In this document: positions 1-15,272 of the stretch, in pieces
How positions within the stretch are numbered: position 1 is the first letter of the stretch
Layout: every line of letters begins with the position of its first letter
Assembly: GCA_016800925.1 (NCBI GenBank)
Contig: JABCPU010000088.1
Span: 124,001 to 188,000 of the forward strand
DNA: 64,000 nt
Source of the DNA: Suillus spraguei
Lineage: Eukaryota > Basidiomycota > Agaricomycetes > Boletales > Suillaceae
Direction of reading: 5' to 3'
Program-made: the position numbers and the translations under genes
The notes under the pieces: generated by a model
The model's database searches: none
Told to the model about the DNA's origin: nothing
The model's input: the letters and a program-made list of their open reading frames with translations, nothing else

Positions 1-3000
1 AGTGACCAACGTCGTATAACCCAGATCATCGAACAGCTGGTGGATATGTTCAGCAATTCGTCAAATCCCCTTCACATCAGAAATGGAGGGCTCATTGGTC
101 TAGCTGGTACAGCTATTGCCCTCGGTGTGGACGTCGCCCCGTACATGGAGAAATTTATCGAACCCGTGCTGGCATGCTTCACGGATCCAGAAAACAGAAT
201 CCGATATTTCTCAGCCGAATGCCTGTACAACATCGCCAAGGTATCCAAAGGCGAGGTTCTTGTTTATTTCAACCCTATATTCGACGCCCTCAGTAAAGTG
301 CGGTAACTCCTCGTCAAGTTTTGCATTACGACTGAGCCGAACTTCTCAGCTAGCCGCTGATTCAGAATTATCGGTCAAGAATGGGGCGGAGCTACTTGAT
401 AGACTTCTGAAGGATATTGTGGCAGAGACAGCTTCGGTGTATATTCCGCAGTATCCAGAGACGGAGAGGATTCGCGACCTGTTCGATTCTCAAGAGCAGA
501 GTATACTTGTTGCTTACCCCGATGACCGATCCCTAGGAGAAAACGGGACTATGCAGAAGAAGGCATTCTCCCTCGCGCGTTTCATTCCGCTTCTGCAAGA
601 CAGGATATATGTTCTTAGTCCATTCACAAGGAGCTACTTGGTATCATGGATAACGGTGCTTGACTCGGTCCCGGAGCTCGAACTTATAACGTACCTCCCA
701 GAGTTCCTAGACGGTCTTTTGTGAGTGGGAAGATATGGCTCAGGATCCTCACTGATGTACCTATCCAGGAAGTACCTATCAGACCCCACCGAGGATGTGC
801 GCGTAGCCACAGAAAACATTCTTGCCGATTTCTTACGTGAAATAAGAGACGTTAGTATGGTTCGTCAACACAAAGAAGAACACGCTGAGTCCTCCGAGCT
901 ACGACGCCCAGATGAGAAGCTTCCTGACATCACGATGTCTCACTCCGAACGCGCACTTTTCATCCCTGAGAGTGACTTTGTTCACGATCATGATGGGGAG
1001 TACAGTTTGAAGGATGAGCATAAATCGGAAGACTATCGTGGCACTGGAGGTAGGGGTCGTTTAAATACGTTCATTAAACCACTCACCGCTCCTGCAGCCT
1101 TGGTTCCTGGGCAGGGTGTGCGGATAGACTACGCATCCATAATAGAAATTCTCATACAACAACTTGACAGCCAACGTGAGCTGCTTCCATCCAAGCTAAC
1201 ACTGCATCGTACTTACCATGCGTGCACAGATGACGAAATCCAACAATCTACAGCCCTTCGTTGGCTTGCCGAATTCTTGACCTTTGTGCCCGATGTTATG
1301 GTACCTTTCACACCTCGTCTCATTCCTGCCATACTGCCGAATCTAGCACACCATGTCCCAATGATTCAGTCGGCTGCACTTCGGACTAACAAGCTACTTT
1401 TGAACGTCATTCAAAACCTACCCGGGCCAGTGGAGGGCTTATCCCGACAGAACCCAGTAGAGAAGTCAGTCGCGCCAGCAAGCTCACCGACCGCAATTCC
1501 CCAACCTCCACGGCAAGTGATTGTACAGCCACCGTCCAGAGATGCTTCTTCTCCCGAGTCAATAGGCGATAACCAGCCATCGTCTTCATCCGATAAGACC
1601 ACCATGGTGCAGCGTCCTCGCTCGGGGACAATGCAAACTACCGTTACGGAATCTTCGAGCAGGCCTCAATCACGCATGTCATCAAATAGTGTACTAGGTG
1701 CTCCGCCTCCGTCAGTTCCAGTTCCAACGCCTCCTTCACCCGTGCAGGAGGACGCAGACAAGTTCAATTATCAGGCGACGGTTAATGAGCTGACGATACA
1801 GTTTTTGAGCGAGCATGAGCAGACTAGGGTTGCTGCACTGAAGTGGCTTATAATGTTGCACCAGAAAGCACCGAAGAAGGTGTGCTTGAATCTGTCTGGA
1901 AGGTTTACAGACTGAGGAGATTGTCAGATTCTTGCGATGGACGATGGTACTTTCCCGGCTTGCTGAAGACACTGTCGGATTCGTCCGAAGAGGTACTTAG
2001 GTGTGCACTGACCTGCATCGCGCGGCTCACATTTTCGTTAGGTGATCAAGCATGACCTGCAGCTCCTCGCGCAAATATCGTCTTCTTCAGAAGAGAGCTA
2101 CTTCAAGGTTTTCATGATGAACCTTCTCGAACTCTTCAGCACAGATAGGAAGCTCCTTGAGGCCCGCGGCAGTCTCATCATTCGCCAGTTGTGTCTCAAT
2201 CTCAATACGGAGAGGATATATAAGACGTTTGCAGAAATTTTGGAGAAAGAAGAAGTTGCTCGTTTTTTGTGGTCTTAGATGCAATGTTAGCTGACTACCA
2301 TCATACAGGATCTGGAGTTTGCAAGCGAGATCGTGCAGAAGTTGAATATGATCTTAATCACTTCACCTGAACTGGCGGAGTTCCGAAAACGGCTGAAGAG
2401 TGTCGAGACAAGGGTTGGTTGGTCGTATTCTCGTTTGATCTCTTGACTGATGACATGTACAGCAAGATGGCCAGGCACTGTTTACCACGCTTTACAGGTC
2501 ATGGTGTCACAATGCGGTTGCAGTGTTTTCATTGTGTCTGCTTGCACAGGCTTACGAGCATGCATCAAATTTGCTATCCATCTTGTAAGTTTGTCTCACA
2601 CGGGGTGTTTGATCGTTCCTGTTGATCAAGTTTATGCCAGTGCTGATTTGGAGATCACTGTTCCATTGCTAATCCAAGTTGATAAATTAGTGCAGCTGAT
2701 CGAATCTCCCGTGTTCACTTGTAAGTTAACTATCAATGAGATGAATCAGATGTTGATGATGTTTTGGAAGACCTACGCCTCCAACTCCTTGAGCCTGAGC
2801 GTTACCCCTACTTGTTCAAGTGTCTATATGGGTTGCTCATGCTGCTACCTCAATCCACCGCTTTCGTTTCACTTCGTAACCGTCTTAACGCAGTCAACTC
2901 CGCTGGCTTCCTCCACATCGCCCCGAAAGCGTGAGTTTACCCGCCCTTATTTCATCATGCGCTGACGACAACAAATCCTAGGACACCCAATCCCGTCACC

Positions 3001-3369
3001 TCACGCTCCAAGCTCGGTCGCGATGAGATAAAATGGCAAGAACTTCTCAATCATTTCCGCGCGCTACAAAGCAAGCATGAGAAAGCGCGACGTCAGGATC
3101 TTGGGAATACTTTATCCCCAGATGATATGACGATTACGCCGCTCTCGCCGCCCGCATCCGCCAAACCCCCGATGCGGCGGCGAGTGACAGGTGATCTCCC
3201 AGTGCCGCCGATTATCCCGCAGAAGCCTGCATTGAGCCCGCTCAATCCAAAGGCAAGGCAGAATGGGCTGCTGGCGAGTACGTTGCAGGGTGCGACAGGA
3301 CCGGGGATGATGCAGCAGAGGACGAGGCGGACTCTGGGCTTACCTGTGGTGGGCCCCAGGAAGGGGTGA
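1..3369 (+). CDS. VAC14: Vac14-like scaffold of the Fab1/PIKfyve lipid kinase complex (5' end outside window)
   Basis: Vac14 is a HEAT-repeat scaffold that holds the Fab1/PIKfyve kinase and Fig4 phosphatase on the vacuole membrane and so controls PI(3,5)P2. Recognised from the family segments [15 protein letters not shown] (about 390), [10 protein letters not shown], the [14 protein letters not shown] block (about 2155), [11 protein letters not shown] and [14 protein letters not shown], all in the family order, followed by a C-terminal [10 protein letters not shown] block. The start lies left of the window. Short introns join these blocks in frame, for example 298-349, 721-768, 1176-1229, 1880-1927, 1993-2041, 2255-2308 and 2414-2462, with further ones near 2523, 2592, 2722 and 2933. 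A serine/proline-rich insert (about 1440-1740) separates two HEAT blocks, and the tail after 2990 is basic and proline-rich. Stop at 3367-3369. No lesion seen. Confidence 0.93.
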
Positions 3370-3521
3370 TTAGGTCTTTGTTTTGATTGGTTTGGTTTGC
3401 AGCGGACATACAGTACATACTTGCATGTACATGATACTCTAATGATGGACAACATGATGAATCAATGATGGACGGTGGTAGTGAGCATCAATCATATGAT
3501 GCAAGGTAGGTGGCAAGAGAT

Positions 3522-4667
3522 CTACATCCGAGACTTTGTTGGGACGACGAGGTTTGAACGGATGGTTTTCAGGTCTTCGTCTGTTAGCTTGGTATAGGTC
3601 TTGACATACGTCTCTACGCCACCATACTTCTCCTCCAGGAGATTGAAAAAGGCTCGCATGGTCTCGTATCTAAGGAAAGGTGTTAAGGATTAGTGTCGGA
3701 GGATTTGAGTTTCGCATACCGAGATGTCAGCATGCGCATTGCAGCTTCGGAGTTGGCGGCAAACAAAGGCTCTTTCAAGAGTCTTCCCAGGACCTTTGCG
3801 CGCTCTGGTTCGCGTCCTACTCGTGTAAGAGAGTAATCTTGTGAGATAAAGTGATTGTCCACGCCTGCTAGCTAGAAGGGATGGGGTTACGATGCTGAAA
3901 GGGACCAATGGCAGCGAAGTACCTTGAGAAGGATGGCAGCGATGACTCCTGTCCGATCTTTCCCAGCTAACAGAAATTGAGAAACTACCGCGATTAAAAA
4001 GTAAGGACGAACCCGTGCAGTGAAAGATAAAGGAGAGTTTGGTTTGTCCCGAACATGGCGGAGGATGGTACCGAATGCGGGCCCGCCGTGATCTAGTATT
4101 TGGGAGTAAAGGATCATGAAAGACTGCAGGAGCTCGATTACATTATAAATTATTTGATCGGGTCGCATACCTCTGTTGTTCCGGTTGCGTAGAGCTCAAA
4201 CTTCCTTTAGGAAGGTCAGTTATAAATGAGGCGGCACGGTGGCAGCACGTACGCACTTGGTGAGCTTCTCTGGACTGTAATCCTCGTTCTTGAACACAGG
4301 CGTGGGGATGATCTCTACACCCTCGATGGTAGGTATCGGAGAGCTATACTTCCTCATCTCCGGATCTGATCGCAGATCAAAGACGGTCAAAATTCCGAGC
4401 GAGACCATCTTCCGTGCACCTTGCATTGGAGTAAGTTTTCGTATATTAAGAAGACTTGAATATTGAACCTTCTTCAGTGATGCCGGAGAGCTCTGCTGAA
4501 CGATATGCGTAACCGGGCTTTGTAACTACGTCCGGAGTCGCAGTAGGATATGAACCTAGATCGCGGACGTTGCATACGCCTGGGATCTGAACAAAAGGAG
4601 GTCTGGAAAGTACATCTGCCACATATGCAGGATCGAGAGGCTCTAGTCCGGAATCCGTGGCAGTCAT
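3522..4667 (-). CDS. Tyrosine/dual-specificity phosphatase-like protein (Y_phosphatase3 type) with a frameshift at the catalytic loop
   Basis: Predicted cytosolic phosphatase of the group that hydrolyses phosphotyrosine or phosphoinositides through a Cys-x5-Arg loop. Exon 1 gives the family start (IPGVCNVRDLGSYPT, then YRSAELSGITEEG), exon 2 VFDLRSDPEM, and a later exon AGKDRTGVIAAILLK. Spliced exons then continue to a stop at 3522-3524. The loop should read HCTAGKDRTG, with HCT and AGKDRTG separated by an intron. The exon carrying HCT is in a different frame from the FGTILRHVRDKPNSPLSF stretch just before it, as if one base were missing near 4021-4023. Either the gene is newly inactivated or this is a sequencing error. 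The start at 4667 fits the family N-terminus. It is divergent from MCM6. Confidence 0.82.
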
Positions 4668-5093
4668 TGGTGACAGGTTCGTTTGAAGCCTTGAGGACTG
4701 AGTCAGGACAAACAGCCGGACAGAAATATTCGCAAATGTATCCGTGCAAATGCTAATTTTGCATCATACCAGTTCAAATATGGCTCATACCCCTAATTTG
4801 CCCGCATGACAATAGTACTGCTGGTAGACTAAGCTAGAATATAGACTGAGAGCACTGAATTTTGTATTCCTTGTCGTGTGCTTTGAAGGAGCACTGCTGC
4901 GGTTTACTACGTAGACCAAGTGGTTGTCACATACTTACTAGACGTGACTTAAATCACGTGCTGGTTTCACATCGGATGTGACATCTCACGCTTGAGGGCA
5001 GGCAGACTCGTGTTTTAACGCGTCGCGATCAAAGTAATTGTAATCACCAACTTTCGATCTCGAATTGCAATTTTCTTTCTTCAATCCAGTGAC
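4668..5093. promoter_or_regulatory. Divergent promoter region between the phosphatase gene and MCM6, with an MCB box
   Basis: This 426-bp gap separates two divergent start codons. ACGCGT stands at 5018-5023, about 70 bases before the MCM6 ATG. It is the Mlu1 cell-cycle box recognised by MBF-type factors upstream of replication genes in yeasts. A CACGTG hexamer lies near 4957. I see no RNA gene here. Confidence 0.6.
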
Positions 5094-8345
<3,252 letters not shown>

Positions 8346-8548
8346 TTTTGTTACCTTTTTTTCTCAGTATCTGTTGGGCTTCCCTCAACAGTGTCGCCCG
8401 CTTGTTGTCTTGCTTGTTGTATTCATTCCATTTCCCATCTCGGACCCAGTATTTTATGTCATGATGGTACTAGTCTACAAGATATTGGTTGGAGTAGTAG
8501 TGAACCTTAGGGCTAGAAAGTACGCCGACATAACTTGTTGCACTGTCA

Positions 8549-8573
8549 CGCCCAACTAAGGCTCCAACTGTTT
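8549..8573 (+). repeat. Left target-site duplication and terminal inverted repeat of the outer hAT element
   Basis: cgcccaac (8549-8556) is the 8-bp target duplication. It is followed by taaggctccaactgttt (8557-8573), which is matched base for base in inverse orientation at 24664-24680. An 8-bp duplication is the hallmark of hAT insertion. Confidence 0.93.
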
Positions 8574-8660
8574 AGTTTATGTCTACGATTTTCGAGTAAA
8601 TATACATAAACAGTATGTAGACACATTGTAGACAGTTTAAACAGTTTATAGACAGTTGAA
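8570..8660. repeat. Left subterminal repeat cluster of the hAT element
   Basis: Copies of tagaca(g)tt occur at 8629-8638 (tagacagttt) and 8649-8657, with aacagt-type variants between. Subterminal clusters of short motifs bind the transposase in many hAT elements. The same motif recurs near the other end at 14877-14886. Confidence 0.6.
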
Positions 8661-8670
8661 TTTTGACGGT

Positions 8671-11600
8671 CTACTTATTGAAATCAAAGAGTCCTTGCCG
8701 GATCCATAGCTTCGCGCACATTGACTGCGTCACGGTGGCTGCAGCAAGGGAAGACCGCTGGTCAGTACATAGGTGCCGTGACTTCGAAAAGAGCCGTTCG
8801 ACAGGAGAAATAGCGCCTGGAATGGCGAGGACATCGCGCGCGATGCGAGAGATTGTTGGGAATTCATGAGAATGGTCCTTCATAGTTAGTTAGTTAGTTA
8901 GTTTTTCAAGTCCGAAGTAAAAAAAAAAACCTTCCACCATATAAGAGGTGCACTCAAGGCATTTGGGTCCTTGGCGCCCTGTGCAAGGATTGCAAAGCGT
9001 TCAAACTCGGACTGGATGGGTACTGTTGATGTTGTGGGGAATTTGCCATCAGGACGCAAATTGATTATTGACGAAAGAAAGCAATCGTCGTCATCGAGAG
9101 AAGCTGATGGTGGAGGCAAGTGAGATGCGGCTGGAGCTACTCCCGGTGTTGCGAGCTCGTATTCTGCAATAAAATGTTCGAAAATAATTGTCGCTTGAGT
9201 ATATCCTGTTGGAATATTTAGTGACGAGCTCGACTCGGAAGGAGCCGAAACGGTGGCTTAAACCTTAAATCGTCGGTGGATAAATACAGTAGCTAGTTTT
9301 TTGTACGCTACGCGTTTGTTAGCGGGTTCCCTGTACAATCGAGTTAGATCGTACTTTGACGACGTGTCAGAGACTTGCGGATAACTCAATATATCCATCA
9401 TTGCTGAGGTTACGGAACCACTCGAGACGGAGCGCTGGGCGACAAACTGAGTATTCATGGTGAGAACTCAGTAATGCATAAATCTGGGAGACCTACACTC
9501 AACTTGTTGCGAGGGTGTTGAGATGATTGTGTCGAGCCATGCCAAAGTAATGGCGAAGTTTTCGCAAGCCAACTGCGCATGCCTGCTGCAGTTTTTGACT
9601 GATACCCCTGTCTAAAGCAGCTGACTGCAAGGCCGTTTCCATGCGATGATACATCGGGATGGCCCAGGGCAACGTTGGAGTGTTTGAGCGCGACATGTAC
9701 AATATAACCTTTGTGAATACCTGCAGGGTTTTGTTGATTCATACAATTCAATTTTCAACAGTATTGCACTCACCTCGAGAACGTCTGCAAGCTGCTTGAG
9801 AAAAGCCCACTCCTGGTTTGATAAATAAAGCTCATCATGGAATTCTTTCCTTTCGAACACCCATGTCTGAATTGCCTAGTAACAGCAAAGTTATTCAATA
9901 CACGTTGTTAGCAAATTGAAACACTCACCTCACGGAGCATAAGGGCTCTTTGAATCATGGCATGAGTGTAGTTCCATCAAGTAGCAACGTCGCGAATGAC
10001 CATCAGAGTGCACAGTGGCTTCCCTGAAGGTGCCTTAAGATTACCAAAGGCCCCCTTGGCAATTGTATGAAACTGCTTCCGCCACTGAGGAGATGATACT
10101 ATTTTCTTCAGTCTCATGAAGCTACAGAAAATTGATTCAGATCTGCCTTGATGATAGTCTACAATGAACTTGCCTTCTTTACAGGACTCAATCCAGAGAA
10201 CTCGTTCAAAAGTTTCTCAGCCTCTTCGTCAAGTTCAAGATCATCGTTCTTGGCGTTTTCATCGTCATCTTGTTCCTGCTCAAGCTCAAGCAAATCAGCA
10301 TCATTATTGGGATCATAATGGAAGGGAAGATGTTTGTTTGGGACAAAATAGTCCTCCTCATCAGGGTCCCTCGCCTCATCTAGACTAGCTAGCATTACTT
10401 GGACGATGAGGTTCACAACATGTGCCATGCATCATATTCGTGCATTGCCTTCTAGTGCTGCCGTGGTCCAGTTCGGTCCAGTTCACAGAGGGATGGGCGA
10501 AAACCAAGAACCGGACCTAGGTCCGGTTCTACCAGACTCGACGAACCCCAAACTGGACCTTTGCGAACGGTTCGGAATGGTCAGGTCCGGTTATTTTCAG
10601 GTTCGAACGTGAACTGAACCTAATTTTTTTTTACAAGGAGCCAAAAAAAACATCGATATTTTACAGCGCGCAACAAAAACGTAGATAGTACTTGTACTCA
10701 TAGCTACAAATCCACAGCTGCTTCTGCCTCAACCTTTGCGGAAACATGGCCATTCCTGTATGCTGCGAGTCCATTGCGTCGCACAGTAGAAGTGATCCCT
10801 CTGCTCGAAAAACTGTGCAAAACTAAGCTGCTCACGACGTAACTCCCATTGCTGGGGTTTATCATCTGAATTTCAAATATAGTGACTGGTGATGGAGAAA
10901 AACAGGTCGCCAATGATCAAAGTCCAGGAGTCGAATGTCATAGAGACTTTGCTATCAACTTTAGCAAGACGCTCACGTATGACATTGACTATGGCTTCCG
11001 CGCGTGCCTTGATGGTCTCAGTGAGCTTCATGTGGTGAGGGATGTCATGTTCAGTAAGGCCGGAGCGAACATAGCAAAGTAGGTTTCGGAATGCTGGTTT
11101 GTCGACCAGCTGTAGCACCTCGTCTTCGGTCACAATGAACTCCATTATGTACTCTAGGAGCCCAGCCTTGGTGAATGTAGGTGCTTTGGTGACGAGTATA
11201 CTATCAAGGGTAGATTGCCTTGAACTGTCAATGATTTAGTGCTGTGTTATACAAAAGGTTAGTTAAAACTCACAGTGCCTGATCCTCCTCAGCTGGAATA
11301 GTGTGAGGATCTCACTGAGCTGAGAGAACATGAACATACCGACTAATGTGAATGTGCAGCATAGAGATATTTCCTCGAAAGACGTGCCTGCTCTTGGGTT
11401 CACCAGAATCCCTACCAAACATTAGCAGAAAACAATGCATGCAGTGATAACTACGTACTTGCAAGGGTTGCAGACCCAGTGCATTTCATGGCAAGTGAAG
11501 GTGGTGTGAATGTCAGCGGTACATTCGCTCTTTGCCAAAGTAGCTTGGACGGCCTCAGGTTCAGTGCCATCATCAGGTTCAGTGTCATCCTTGGGTTTGG

Positions 11601-12473
11601 ATTCATTTTCAGCTTCAGTCTGGTCAGCGCCAGGCTCCAAAGGATCAGTATCGCTGTCGTCAAGGCTATCATCAGATAATAAAGATGACAGAATGTTACA
11701 ATCGTACGTGCCCTATTCACTTTCCCTTTGTTCCTTTGCTTGTATATTTTGTCACATGACTATGACTCATATGCTCAATGCATCTGTACGATACATGCCT
11801 TCCTTACTAGGATATGCAGTTACGTTCTCACGGTTACTTGGTCTGTGCGCACATATTGGCCTATTTAAGCACAGTGTACTTGTAGTAGATTACCTACTTT
11901 AATCTTACTGGTTTTACCTGGAATCTCCTTCGCTTAGGTCTCCAACCTAAGTCGTCTTGAATCGTCTCTAAGTCTAAGCACTCCTTAGCCTTAGTCTCTA
12001 TTCTCGCGGATACCTCTTAGACTTGTCTTTGAGGCTGAACCTTGATCGTACTCGGAACACGTTCCTTGTACTTTCACCTTGTCCTCTTTTGGACATTGTA
12101 AGAACTTCCAGCAGACTGTCTGTGTCTTTTCACTGTCGCTGGTGACACCACCCCAGTTCGTAACACAGAACTTTCTTGCGGGCCAGTTGAATTTGTTAGT
12201 GCTGGATAAAGCACATTTTCAGCTCGTCGAGGAATAAACATTCTCGGTATCCCGCAGGCAAGCAGATGGCTTGGAGGTACAAACAGATCATCGAGAACCG
12301 GCCATAAGTGTAACTGGTGCTGGTTTGCAAAGAGTAGTAGTAGATGCTGGCTGGGCAGAGGATGGAGCACTAAGTGGGACAGTATCGTCAGGATCGTTGT
12401 AAAAGACGATATCCTTGGCATCCTTAAGAGTACCGTCCACATTGAGAGCACACTGTGTGTCAGATTCAGACAT
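8671..12473 (-). pseudogene. Degenerate hAT transposase, interrupted by a solo LTR
   Basis: Read from right to left. The N-terminus begins near 12473 with a Ser/Asp-rich segment. The LTR interrupts it at 11694-12165, and an acidic stretch and a CHEMHWVCNPC segment follow. A core segment at 11145-10873 contains MTFDSW, the first catalytic Asp of the RNase H-like fold. Next come HVVNLIVQ and an acidic loop with HLPFHYDP (10428-10159), then WVFERKEFHDELYLSNQEW (about 9860), and finally the dimerisation block IPGAISPVERLFSKS near the end (8883-8671). Short introns and several frameshifts or stops break it. Typical hAT transposases are 600-800 residues, which fits the span once the LTR is removed. 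Non-functional. Confidence 0.85.
11689..12170 (-). repeat. Solo LTR (11694-12165) with 5-bp target duplication cagaa on both sides
   Basis: On the minus strand the element starts TGTTACGAACTGG and ends CGATTGTAACA, the TG..CA ends with short inverted repeat expected of an LTR. cagaa is duplicated at 11689-11693 and 12166-12170. No retroviral-type coding sequence lies between, so this is a 472-bp solo LTR left by recombination between two LTRs. Removing it plus one duplication rejoins an open frame of the hAT transposase (ARKKVLSSLLSDDSLDD across the join). Confidence 0.88.
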
Positions 12474-12499
12474 TTCACAGTATGAGTAGTCAAAATATC

Positions 12500-14205
12500 A
12501 CTCACAGGCTGGTGGGGCTTGCTCCTTTTATGTGTGAACAAAGCAAACAACCAATCTGCAAAGCCATATGCATTGAAGCATCCTAAAAAGTATATCAATG
12601 TTATATATCAATCAATTTATTGAGTTTATTGCGCTTGATTTGATGGTTAATTCATACCTTGAGCTTTATTGGACAGTAGGAGGTGCGGGATGCTCCGGAC
12701 AGAATTCAAAGTCAATACAAATCTTGAGGATCCAGAATCAAAGTGACCAATGGGAACCAGACAGAATTCAAAGGCATGCTCCTTATCTTCAATGTGGTGA
12801 AAATCAACCAGGCGCTCGCACAGCTCCCACTCATCATTAATGAATGAAGCAATTGTTCTGGCGAATGTAAAAACATTTGCTTGGTTGTCCAGTTGTCCTG
12901 TGAGTAAGCAATCTTCAATTTCACATCCTATGTAGTAATGTGTCATTGCGGAGGCTTGGGTGTTGTAGATATTCTCACTTACCGTAAGTTCCTTCACTAA
13001 ATTTGAATGAAAGTTCAATGAAAATCTTTGCAACCATTTTCCGGAACAGTGGTATCACTTGGTAGTTCCCATCTGACCTCTGCAAAAACGAAAACAGTCG
13101 TATGATACCCAGGGTTTCACCAGTCATCCAAGGTAGGTCATCTTCAATGACCCAGGCAACAAAGTGATGCAGAAAACCCTCTCATTGGAAATATTGGTTT
13201 AGTCCCTTTTGCAAGGTAGTTATCCATGATCTTTGCGCTCACAGCAGCTGACCCTTTTTGGTATTGACAGAGGACATATTGTTATCAATGTTCAAGTTGT
13301 CAGGGGGTGTTTTCCACTTGTCAGCATGTGCCATGTGAGGTGTGTTGACAGATTTCCGAGACGTGGCTGAGGTTTCTCATCATCAAAATCAGTGCAGCCA
13401 GCAGTCTGTGGAATAGACTGGGTCCTGTACCACGTAAGTTCTATTGTCTTATTTGAAATTCCCAATAACTTACGCATCACAGTATTGGCATTTGAACAAC
13501 CAGCATTTTGACTTGGTTCCTGGCTCGACAGTTGTAGAAGGAGTATGCCAGTGAATTTGGGTATGACCCTGAGGTCCCCGCTTGCCTCCAATCCTCATCT
13601 CCTCTTCTTCAACAGCCCACAGTGCACCCTGACCATCAGACTCCTCCTCTGAAGAGACATCAAGATCTATCGTCTTGGCACCATTAGTCATTTTTGAGTG
13701 TTTGGTCAGAGCAGTACAAGTATTCTTGCTTCTTTTCTTCTTTGGCCCTCCTTTCATCTGACTTTTGACAACTTCTTGCTAGTAACAATAGCTGTTGCGA
13801 CTACACTACTACTTGGATCTGATTCTGAGTCTGTCACAGTGAGTTTCCAAGCCTGTTTTTTCTGACAGATTCATTTCAGTGCATAAAAGACTCATTGTTG
13901 TAGATGCAGGCTTACTGTATGGCTGGTAGTTCATTTTCTGACTCATCGAGTATCTCATGTCCATCTTCATTGACAGTGTATGGGCAGATCAGAGATTCCG
14001 ACACATCTCTGGGCTTCCGTGGAACATAGTCTCTATCTTTGTCATCATTGCCTTTGGCTGCCAGCAGTGCCATTTCAGGCCCAGCTGTTGGTGATGGTCC
14101 TGGCGGAATTTTGGTAGTGTGGGCAGCTGTAGATCGCGTACTGGAGACCTGTAGGTGAGTGTCTATTTCAATACAACTACAATCAATGCTCATATACTGG
14201 CACAT
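12500..14205 (-). pseudogene. Second hAT transposase N-terminal fragment with BED-type zinc finger
   Basis: A charged N-terminus (13757-13470) leads into KCWLFKCQYC, the CxxC half of a BED finger. After an intron-like gap comes LSTHLTWH (about 13340), the His half. Then at 12924-12650 there is SQDNWTTKQ, which continues after a one-base shift into TFARTIASFINDEWELCER, the typical hAT catalytic-Asp region. No matching C-terminal half follows. It duplicates a region already present in the transposase to its left, so either two hAT elements are nested or the element carries two related genes. Confidence 0.6.
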
Positions 14206-14899
14206 ACAGCAGGTAAATCACTTCTTCAACTAGGCGAGTTAGTTTTTTAACCATCAGATCATGCATAAAGCATGTATCATCAAGATTTAGGCTGTTGAGG
14301 TATGTGCAGACTGCGCCCATGCCTAACAGGCCTTGCCTCAGGTGATGGAGACAGCCCTTGTCATCCTGGCAATCCTTGCCAAGAGGATGTCAAAATGACG
14401 GTTGAAAGTATGCCATGGATCTTTACCAGTTACAGTGGTGGTGACATGGTGAATTAGATCACTGTCCATTGCCTCAGGGACAGAGCTAGGTAAGGAGTTA
14501 CAGAGCATGGAAAGGTTCTCAATGAGAACACAGATTTTGGCTAGGTCAGGACTTGTGCAATCAGATATGCTTTGTGATGTTTGTAGTGCAAGAATGTAGT
14601 AGGTGCAAGTTCCTAGATATCTTTTCATACGGCCTACACATATTTTCAATGGTTGACATTTTGGGCCTATGTCGTCGGACAGCAACCCCGATCATTGACG
14701 TATCAGATATCTCAATATTTAAATATCTGTTGGGGACTCCTTAGATATTAGCTAGTCATCATTGGTCAACACAGCATCCGAGTCGTGTCACGTGGGGTAC
14801 CCAAGTAAACAGTCTATATACAACATACTCACTGTCTACACCGGCAGGAGTAAATAGACATAAACCCTATACAGTTTAGACAGTTTAAAACAGTAAATT
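14206..14899. other. hAT right-hand non-coding part with subterminal repeats
   Basis: It holds an open frame on the minus strand (14338-14685, 115 residues, not recognised). Next to the DIRS insertion it holds the right subterminal motifs, including tagacagttt at 14877-14886 and the variants tctatata and gtctac. It ends at the DIRS junction around 14900. Confidence 0.5.
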
Positions 14900-14914
14900 G
14901 ATTAGGCATGAGCG

Positions 14915-14944
14915 GAGTCCCCCAGTTTCATACTCGGGGGACTC
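14915..14944. terminator. Terminal hairpin of the left DIRS arm
   Basis: gagtccccc is paired with gggggactc around a 12-base loop, just inside the outer end of the element. The mirror copy is at 24577-24606. It could serve 3'-end formation or be part of the recombination end; the sequence alone does not decide. Confidence 0.5.
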
Positions 14945-15272
14945 AGACAAGTTTTATTGTGAACTGAGAGAGCGAAAAGTACATGATACGGCAGTGTAAG
15001 GCAAAACAGATGCTAGACTCAATAAGATGTGCTTGAGAATGAGCAATAAAACTAGGAGACAGACTTCAATAGGCAAGAAAAGACCAGAATTGAGTGTCGG
15101 AGGCACGATAGAAATGCTATAAGGCTAATTTTTATTTTATTTTTTATAACGTGTTTTTTTTTTGTTGTTTTGTGGTCATGGTGCCAGGCAAGTAGGTGAA
15201 ATCCAGTTGAAACAAGCAATTAGGCGAAATCCAGTCTGAGTCAAGAATGAGGTCATGTGTGAGTCAATCCGT

